Positions 1-27,338 of a stretch of 27,338 nt of DNA are shown here, one piece after another. Source of the stretch: Carex sylvatica (taxonomy: Eukaryota > Streptophyta > Magnoliopsida > Poales > Cyperaceae); assembly GCA_964058845.1 (NCBI GenBank), contig CAXKVR010000833.1:1-27338 (forward strand), in the 5' to 3' direction. Numbering within the stretch: the first letter of the stretch is position 1; the number at the start of each line of letters is the position of its first letter. The position numbers and the translations under genes are program-made. Under the pieces are notes generated by a model, which saw only the letters and a list, made by a program, of their open reading frames with translations, was not told where the DNA came from and did not search any database.

Positions 1-404
1 ATCTTAGGTGGTCAAGTGATAAACAACAATTTTGTCACTTGAAAATATTTTATCACCATTTTATCAATATAAACAATAATGAAATAATGATTATCGCCGA
101 GAAGTGAGAATTGTTAATGTGACATCTTGAGCCGGGGTTAAAATATCTGCTAAACGGACATTATTATCGCATTATCACCACTATTTTGAAGCTTAATATC
201 AAATACTAACTTTGCTATCAACTGTAATCAGACCGTTGACACCCAATAATTTGAACAATCGTAAAAACATCATAACTAGAATTTAAATTCCAGATCCAAA
301 ACTTCAAATATTAAAATTATATGATACACGTCTCATAAGTAATAACTACAAGAAGAACTTACAATTTAATTACCTAAATCAGATGATAGACCGGTATTGA
401 AGAA
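1..404. other. AT-rich 3' flank of the receptor kinase gene
   Basis: This stretch lies just downstream of the kinase stop codon and should hold its 3' UTR and the start of the spacer beyond. It is AT-rich. I see no open frame with coding character, no RNA gene and no clear canonical AATAAA signal on the minus strand. Confidence 0.5.
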
Positions 405-20716
<20,312 letters not shown>

Positions 20717-20920
20717 TGCTCTGTTTTTGGTAAAGGAACTAAATGATGATGCACTTTATGAATTTTAAATTTTCTTTTGCTGAAAAATAGTTAATCGGTT
20801 TCTGCTCCGAACCGTTGATGGTAACTAGTAACTACTAATTACTCTAGGACTTGCTTGATGATTAGCTTTGCCAGATGTACGCTGCTTCAGTAAATTATTT
20901 TGCATCACCAAATATCACAA

Positions 20921-20931
20921 CTTTATATATA
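20921..20931 (-). promoter_or_regulatory. Candidate TATA box of the CRK gene
   Basis: On the minus strand this reads TATATATAAAG, about 205 bp before the kinase start codon. It would put transcription start near 20890 and give a 5' UTR of about 170 nt. AT-rich surroundings make chance matches likely. Confidence 0.4.
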
Positions 20932-21116
20932 AATTTTGAAACTCAAATATTCAATCCAAATTATTGATTTTGTTTATTATCATGAGAATAAAGTAACAAT
21001 ATTCTCAAATAAATACGTATTATATGCGAATAATATTTTTTACATATCTTCGATTAATTATACATAAACAATAAAATCTTAGTTTAATTTGTCGCCGAAC
21101 TTTGAATATTACCTCA

Positions 21117-21122
21117 GGTCAA
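21117..21122 (-). promoter_or_regulatory. Candidate W-box
   Basis: TTGACC on the minus strand, about 400 bp upstream of the kinase ATG, matches the WRKY-factor core (TTGAC[C/T]). Many CRK genes are WRKY-responsive, but a single hexamer is weak evidence. Confidence 0.25.
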
Positions 21123-21510
21123 GTCACAACTTTGAATATTATAATGAGTTATAATATTTCTAACCAAAGAAATAATAATTTGTTGGCAAGGTCTCTTCTG
21201 CAATGATAATTTTGAATAGGGTGATTTATTTATTTATGTAGGCTTAAATGTTATAATTTGAAGTTCTGCGGGGCTAAGCATGCAATTGCCCTAAAATGAA
21301 ATTGCAAACTCTAAAAAGATTTTTTATTTATTTAGTAAAGAATAAAATGATTCAAATGTTTGGTTTAAAAAAAAAAAAACAATTCCACCGTAATAATATT
21401 ACGATGAAAGATGAAAATGTAGTTATTCCACCACACCAATAGTACGCTGGGAGTTTTTTTTTTTTAACCCAGTCACATTAGACACTCTGAAAAAGGGAAC
21501 CGGATTACTT

Positions 21511-21666
21511 GTCTCCAGGAGTGCAGAAAATTTCTGCCTCTAGAGTCACTGCCGGGTGAATCCAGAATGACTTTTAACATTTAAATATTTGATCTCAGAC
21601 CCGTTTCGAACTCATCTGACAGTGACTCTAGAGACAAAAATTTCCTGCCTCCTGGGGTGCAGGAGA
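21511..21666. repeat. Imperfect inverted repeat, MITE-like
   Basis: Arms at about 21511-21550 and 21621-21666 pair over roughly 40 bases around the core CTCTAGAGTCACT, with a 70-base spacer. It may be a small foldback element. Ends and target duplication were not resolved. Confidence 0.6.
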
Positions 21667-22254
21667 TTCGGTCTCCTGAAAAAGACCCTCCCATTTTCCA
21701 CCGTATCAATAGTATAGTGGAAGAATATTGGTGGAAGAATAGTGTAAGAAAAGTATGGTGGAAGAATGCTCTCCCATCCTCCACCCTCAACGGTACAGTG
21801 TTCCTTTCTCAAAAAATCAAAAGACCCCACTGTTTTCATATGAATCAAATTGATTTGTTCTGAAAAAATAGAAAAATCTCTCTATAAAAGCTAGCCAATT
21901 GTAAAAGCAGAAAGGAATCATTTTCAACAGACGAAGATCGGAGTCTGTATCTGCCACTTGAAAAAAAAAATAGAATCCTACTATATAATACGGATTAGTT
22001 GATTTAAAATTAAACAGTATTCAATTCAATTTAAAATTTAGAAATTTCTTGATATAATTTTGGTCCGTAGATTTCAATCACTCGGTTCAAAATGAAATAA
22101 CAGGACTTCACTATTTATTTTGTGTGATACGTACCAATCACTATTTATTTTGCAGGATCGAGATTTAAATAAATTATTTATTATGAATATTTAAATATGA
22201 AAGACTAGAAATTTTTTTTCTTTTAAGTTAATGCAGAGTACACGTGTTCCAGAA

Positions 22255-22446
22255 AAAACAGCCGTCTTTCTTGACTGGAATTTTTTGGCCTGTTCTCTAT
22301 TAGACCTCCAATCCCAAAGGTCGTCAATAGTAGCGGTACAACGGCATTATTGACCTGGTACTATTCACGATCAATTCCAAAGATCATTAATAGTACCAGT
22401 CAATAGTATTTTTGCAATTCTCCCAATCAAGAAAGACGGCTGTTTT
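22255..22446. mobile_element. MITE-like element with 24-bp terminal inverted repeats
   Basis: Arms at 22255-22278 and 22423-22446 start AAAACAGCCGTCTTTCTTGA and match at 23 of 24 positions. Length is 192 bp and there is no coding potential. The interior has further small inverted pieces around GGTACTATT and AATAGTACC. No clear target duplication was found, so the true ends may lie a few bases further out. Confidence 0.7.
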
Positions 22447-23316
22447 CATTGAATGTTTTTGCATGTTGTCGACAAAAATATATTTCTCAAATTTATCTGG
22501 GGAAATGGTACAACGGCTCTCCCATTTGTTGGAGCATTTATTATGGAAAGAATTATCAGTCATAGAATATTGATTGGTAAAGGCAAAATGTTTACTCTGT
22601 GTATGTGTAGAAAAAAAAAATAATATAGAATAATCTGTGTTTCAATATGGGTAATACATTATTATGTTGTGCAGAGATACGTATGTAATTTCCCCTAAAT
22701 ATAAATGCATTTACTTGATTCTTGCTTGCCTGATGTGAAAAACATAGGTTCAAATGGATAGCATATATAAGCGTTGTGCAGAATTAAGGTCATAGTAATA
22801 ATTAAATTTGACCAAAAAAAGAAATATCAATGTTCCAAAGACCATACTCTGTTATTTTTCGAATTTCATATTTATTACATTTAAATTTTTTAGTTCCATT
22901 GGGAAATGAATTTAAAACTATAGTACAACATATCTATAACTGTTAGTCTGTTACTTTTTATTTAGGGAACTAATTAATTATGGCAATAAAATGTTTACTG
23001 TTGCAATTAGAATATAATAGAACATGGATTACTTCATTTCAATAGCATAAAAGAATCTGCAATCTTATATAAGCTATTCATAATTTGCACCACCAACTAT
23101 ACAAAATAATAAAAGAAAAAAAAATTATGCCTTCTTATTGTCTATCCGTAGCTATTATTGCACAATAACAGAGTATATAACAGACCATTAAAAAAAAAAA
23201 TTACTATCACATATAGTGAGAAAACAAGTATTAATCAACCACAAAGGCGCATTCAATCAAGATTGTCTGCATATTTTGAATCTGACACCTTTATCGCAGT
23301 AACATCGGGTCGATCT

Positions 23317-23490
23317 TCAGCAAGGAGGATCATTAGGACCCCGACAGCAATGTGTGATAGGATTACAATCAAAAAAAGGTTTAGGAAATGCATCAGGTCT
23401 TGCTCCTGCTTTATTGAATAACAGAGATGCTAAAATGAAGAGGAACCAAACAAAAAGTACAATTGGAAAATATTTACTTCCTGGAAACAT
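23317..23490 (-). CDS. Small secreted cysteine-rich peptide precursor, 57 aa, family unknown
   Basis: From the ATG at 23488-23490 to TGA at 23317-23319 the frame has 57 codons. Residues 1 to about 30 form a strong signal peptide: a short basic start (MFPGSK), then a hydrophobic core VLFVWFLFILASLLF, then an NKAGA-type cleavage region. The predicted mature part is about 27 residues, proline-rich, ending CNPITHCCRGPNDPPC with four cysteines (C42, C48, C49, C57; spacing C-x5-CC-x7-C), enough for two disulfides. A TATA-like box lies about 85-95 bp upstream. There is no intron and no damage. The architecture fits plant signalling or defence peptides, but I cannot match the cysteine pattern to a named family. 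The CRK starts about 2.6 kb away in the same direction. Confidence 0.6.
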   Translation of the reverse strand: MFPGSKYFPIVLFVWFLFILASLLFNKAGARPDAFPKPFFDCNPITHCCRGPNDPPC

Positions 23491-23571
23491 CTTGGAAAAA
23501 AGAAGAAGAGAAAAACAAATGTAGTAAGATTTGGGGTGCTTGGTGCTTGTAAATGAGCCCCGGCAGATTAT

Positions 23572-23583
23572 GAATTATATATA
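23572..23583 (-). promoter_or_regulatory. TATA box of the small peptide gene
   Basis: The minus strand reads GTATATATAATTC here. A start about 30 bp on would give a 5' UTR of roughly 55 nt before the ATG at 23490, a normal plant spacing. Confidence 0.5.
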
Positions 23584-25118
23584 CTTGTACTGTCATACTG
23601 AGCTTGGGTGCCAAGTAATCGCGGGAGATCATCTTATTTTCATGGAAATTTCGCTAGATTGAACATGTTTACCGTATTCGTATTTCAATCGGTTATACTT
23701 TAGAAAAATGTTTTTCTACCATTTTGTATAGTCAACCAAATCCACATTTCAAGCCATCTGCATTCTTATTTTAATTATTTTAGTCAACCAGATCAGATTT
23801 TATTATAGCATGCGCAACTTTCAAGCGATATTAACGGCCCATGATGATTGGAACTTTCAACAACGTACACAAATTCTCCATAATATTGGTTGGTTTTTTC
23901 TATTAATTTATTTTCGATACTGAAACTATTTTACACTTCTGTTCTGTGTGATTTTGTCCCTTGTTATTTTACGAGAAAGGTTTTAATATCACAAGGTTTA
24001 TAAGAGTGGCTTCTGGTTAGTAACAAATGACAACATCATTCGTGTGGAAAATTGTAGATACGAAAATCTAGATAGAGAGTCTTTCATGGACATTAAATGG
24101 TAATTGAAAGACTAGACTTCAATCTTTTTATCTCAATTTTTTTTTTTCACAAGATTTGCATTATTGTATATACCAAAAAATGTCACAATTTTATTTTTTA
24201 GTTATATTTTAAAATTTGAGAGTTAAATTAACGTTGAGTTCAAACCGTATGTTAACATTATTCATTTTTATAGGAGAGATGTCCAGTTGTCCACCGAAAG
24301 TTTACTGATCTTTGGACCTTATTTTATGCTAGATCAAGCTGACAAAACTGAGTACATTTAAATTAATCTATCTTAGTTATCTAAATTTGTTCATTTTTTA
24401 TCATTTAATATAGTATAAAATGTACATAAAAAATCATAATTTTATGTGCACATTATCTCTCTAGCTAGAAAATGAATTAAATCAAAAGTTTTAACAATAG
24501 TTATTTATCAAGCATTAATGTCTCAAGTTTTTAATTTTTAAATTCACTTCGTATAAATTTAGAAGATTGGAAATTGCTAGAAATAAATGCAACAGGATTA
24601 TATATATAAAAAAAAAATCCAACTCTCTATCTATTGCAGAACATTAACGAAAAATTATCATTTTGAATAAATCATTAGCTCGTCAATTGCATCAAGATAA
24701 GCGTTAAATTCCGTTGATCAAAGCCAGTTGAATAATTTTAGTTCAAGCTTGTGAACTATTGATAAGCATAAATATATAGTAACTTTTATTTGCTGGTTTA
24801 TGAATTGAAGCACGGGATTAGTGCAGTGGCGCGTGTTACATTTCTCTACGAAGAGACACATGTTTAATTTACAAGAATAACATCAGCAAGATGTATGATA
24901 TACTGTATCCTTTTGTACTAAAAAAAATGAGTGGGACTAGAACGGGGACATTTTTATTTTTACCATTAAAAAAAAGATAAAGAAAAAATATCTGCTATTT
25001 AAATTGTGGACATGTACTGAGTGTTCGTCATCTTAAATGACAGACACAAAAAGATATCTGTTATTTAAGATGGCGTTCCAACCGTTACTATGTGCGTAGT
25101 TTAAGATGGAGGACATGG

Positions 25119-25200
25119 TCTTTATAAAATGCCACGGAGAGAACGACTCATTTCTCACCTTAGTCATTATCTCTCCTCGAACAGCCTTCTTTACTGTAAG
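25119..25200 (+). promoter_or_regulatory. Promoter-like stretch with TATA box and splice donor, no gene after it
   Basis: CTTTATAAAATGCC at about 25119 is followed after some 70 bp by CTTTACTG|TAAGATT, a good donor-like site. Before it, TTAAGATGG is repeated (about 25067 and 25101) together with a related CATCTTAAATGA. It could be the start of an untranslated exon or of an old LTR. No downstream coding exon is visible. Confidence 0.25.
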
Positions 25201-26149
25201 ATTTTTTTTGTATCTTTTCAATTTTATTCATATTTTCTTGTAGTTTAATAATTAATTTAGTTAATAGTTAACTTATAATTTTAGATAGAGGTTTAAAGAC
25301 TTGTGAAGCGCAAAAAAAAAATTGAACGTTGTACACAAAGATTTAAAGATTTGAGAATTACAAGTGGTAAAAAAAACGACGCAAATATAACTCGAAAGTT
25401 ATTCTTAATGAATCTCATTTGAAAGAGAAAATCGAATAAAAAATGTTCGTATTTTTAGATTCGCAAAATTCGTTTCAAATCGTCGAAAAAATGAATAGTA
25501 ATGATCGAAGAAAAAAAGTGGATGAAAGAAATATATTTTTTTTTTACTTAAAAGTAATTAGGAGCTCAACTACACAATTTTATAATTTAAAGACTTATAG
25601 ACAAAAGTTTAAAGAGTTGAGAGAAATATTTTAAAGAGTTATAAACTGAGTTTTAAAAGCATGTATATGGACGAGTACTGACATTCTAGAAAGTTGGAAG
25701 ACTCGGGGTCGTGGGCGGAAATTTGTTTGAGAGCAATTATGAGGCTCCATTAAACAATTAGGTAGTTTGATTCTCAACTTTTATTTAAAAATTAAAAAAA
25801 AGCCTCCTTCAATGCCCTTTGATTTTCAAATAAACAAGTAATTATTTTCTATCCTTTAGTTTTCAAATAACAAAATAGGTCAATAAATACCAACAGAATC
25901 CAGTTTTGTCCTTTCCATTGCACTTAATCTCTCAAAAGCAGGGCAATACAATATCTATGCAATGAGCGGTAAGAAATAGAGATCATGATAGTATTCCATG
26001 AGGTTCACAAATCAGTTGTTAAACTTATACGGACTTACCCCAATCTGTGCAACTTATGCGGACTGGATCACTTACTTTGATCGATCACATGATTTAAATG
26101 TATATTAATTGTAACAGGAAAAAATTATCTGTGCCCCTGTTCAGTTTTA

Positions 26150-26430
26150 GTTCAAGAACTATAAAAAATGTCAACAAGACTCTGGATCCAAAACAACCTG
26201 AAAACGGTATTCAAATGGAGCGGGAACACGTAAAATTAGATCTGATTTGAATATCCCCGAAACCCAATAAAATTCGATAACTCGAAGTTTGTTCCGACCT
26301 CCAGGGACTCGCAAATGATATGAAACTGAAAGACCCGAAACCCAACTCGACCCGACCCGACCCAACTCCACACTTGATCTGACAATTTTCTAAAGTTAGA
26401 TAGATCTGATCTGGCCGGGTGCCACCTCTA
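26150..26430 (-). mobile_element. Fragment of a hAT-like non-autonomous element
   Basis: On the minus strand it begins TAGAGGTGGCACCCGG at 26430, close to the TAGGGGTGGCA ends of many plant hAT-type miniature elements, followed by GGGTCGGGTCGGG and related motifs. The opposite end and an 8-bp duplication were not found. Its short motifs resemble those inside repeat copies A-C and at 2880-3420. Confidence 0.4.
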
Positions 26431-26679
26431 GATGTAAATTATTCCGGATTATATAGTTTTGCTATTTTTAGGACCATTTTTTAAAAATAATCTAAATGCT
26501 AAAGAATGGAGTTTAATTGAACTAAGCTTACGCTTAACCTGTCAATAGTTTTCCAAAATTCCCACAAGAATTTACAAAAGCTCAATAAATTAATTATAAG
26601 CCCAAATATATCTTTTTGATGGTTATAATTTTGTCCACTAGTTCGGCCCTTTGCTTTCTCTCAAAAAGTCCAATGGATA

Positions 26680-26687
26680 GTGACGAA
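26680..26687. repeat. 8-bp target duplication, left copy
   Basis: GTGACGAA, identical to 27220-27227 on the other side of the hAT-type element. Confidence 0.9.
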
Positions 26688-27219
26688 TAGGGGTGGCAAA
26701 AAAGCTCGTAGCTCGTGGATCGATCGTGATTTGTATCTGACTCGCTCGTTAATAACTCGTTCGTTAGTGGACCGAGCTATTAACGAGCCAGCTCATCACT
26801 AGCTCGACTCAAAATTAGTAAGTTTGAGCTGGGTCTAGCTCGCTTGCGAGCTGGCTCGGTCTAAGTATGAATTTGTGCATTGGTATAAGTTTGTGTGAAT
26901 TTAGTATACATTAATTTATTTTGTAAACTGTGTTTGTATGAATTTGAAGATTTAGTAATTTAATATGTATGAATTTAGTTACAAACTTAATTTATGACAG
27001 TTGACTTTATAATATATTATCTAAAATATTTGTGTTTTTAGCCCACGAGCTTTCATGAGTTAGCTCGGCTCACTCGTTGTCAAAATAAACGAGCCATGAG
27101 TCACTTGTTCAGCTCGGATTCAAATGTTGGCTTGCTCATGACTCGCTCGTTGCTAAAACGAGCGAGCCATGAACTTGGTCTAGCTCGAACCGAGCCGTCT
27201 CGGCTCGTTGCCAGCCCTA
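26688..27219. mobile_element. hAT-type miniature element with 8-bp target duplication
   Basis: The ends are TAGGGGTGGCAA (26688-26699) and TTGCCAGCCCTA (27208-27219), inverted copies with one mismatch. GTGACGAA flanks both sides (26680-26687 and 27220-27227), the 8-bp duplication typical of hAT elements. Length is 532 bp. Both subterminal regions are full of GCTCG and CGAGC motifs, and the centre is AT-rich. There is no coding capacity, so it would need a transposase from elsewhere. Confidence 0.9.
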
Positions 27220-27227
27220 GTGACGAA
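27220..27227. repeat. 8-bp target duplication, right copy
   Basis: GTGACGAA, identical to 26680-26687. Confidence 0.9.
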
Positions 27228-27338
27228 GCTCTTCAATTGCCTTCTCATTCTTCAACGTCCTTTTAATACTATAGTAATTGTTTATTAAAAAAAAAGATAA
27301 CCAACTGTCAAATTGAATTCGATTTCCATTGAACTCAT

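Larger units (their letters stand above)
20717..23316. other. CRK upstream region and spacer
   Basis: This is AT-rich DNA with the CRK promoter at the left and several short inverted-repeat elements. I find no gene I can support. Open frames of 67-78 codons at 21581-21863 come from the inverted repeat there. Confidence 0.5.
23584..26687. other. AT-rich intergenic DNA
   Basis: No gene can be supported here. Short open frames (for example 25443-25634 and 25033-25221) are lysine- or asparagine-rich without motifs. At 25290-25640 a TTTAAAGA-type motif recurs about five times. A promoter-like stretch at about 25121 and a repeat fragment at 26150-26430 are listed separately. Confidence 0.45.

Noticed and set aside
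21880..21960. TATAAAAG followed by a leader-like stretch on the plus strand
   Set aside because: No coding frame or splice site of note follows; AT-rich DNA gives such matches by chance.
23158..23421. An 87-codon plus-strand open frame
   Set aside because: It overlaps the small peptide gene on the opposite strand, is basic and motif-free, and has no signal peptide or promoter of its own.
25033..25221. A viral or pararetroviral relic suggested by the promoter-like repeats
   Set aside because: No coat, movement, protease or polymerase motif was seen nearby.
25443..25634. A 63-codon plus-strand open frame
   Set aside because: It is rich in Lys, Asn and Phe with no motif, and lies in a stretch of recurring TTTAAAGA motifs, so chance is more likely.

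Overview
The window looks like nuclear DNA of a flowering plant, probably a eudicot. It is AT-rich, its genes are split by GT-AG introns, and it contains a plant-only cysteine-rich receptor-like kinase (CRK), a Ty1/copia retrotransposon primed by initiator tRNA-Met, a CACTA DNA transposon and small hAT-type elements. The species cannot be named from this sequence.

The main gene is a CRK on the minus strand spanning 405-20716. I could assemble all seven exons with matching phases into an open frame of 687 codons: signal peptide, two Gnk2 (DUF26) domains, one membrane segment and a kinase with all key catalytic residues. Its first intron is about 17.1 kb long (2727-19833) because it is packed with nested mobile DNA.

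The layers inside that intron can be ordered. (1) The left end of a CACTA element at 3902, followed by a promoter-like stretch, a MADS-like N-terminal exon and two runs of exons (6323-7568 and 8965-10183) of an unrecognised plant gene on the plus strand. CACTA subterminal repeats lie at about 8140-8565. (2) A roughly 1-kb piece starting at 8563 (copy A) is repeated as copy B (10287-11264) and, inverted, as copy C (11276-11535 plus 18356-19142). B and C form a long inverted repeat. (3) A copia element (11536-18350, target duplication gagac) sits inside copy C. (4) A 2,010-bp solo LTR (13809-15818, target duplication catac) sits inside the copia pol gene.

Upstream of the CRK (20717-27338) is gene-poor DNA with several short inverted-repeat elements, a clear hAT-type miniature element with an 8-bp target duplication (26688-27219), and a previously unlisted small gene on the minus strand (23317-23490). 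That gene encodes a 57-residue secreted-type peptide with four cysteines.

The two host genes point the same way about 2.6 kb apart: a putative secreted cysteine-rich peptide and a cell-surface cysteine-rich kinase. A functional link is speculation. The captured exons and the copia element are decayed; the CRK and the peptide gene show no visible coding damage.
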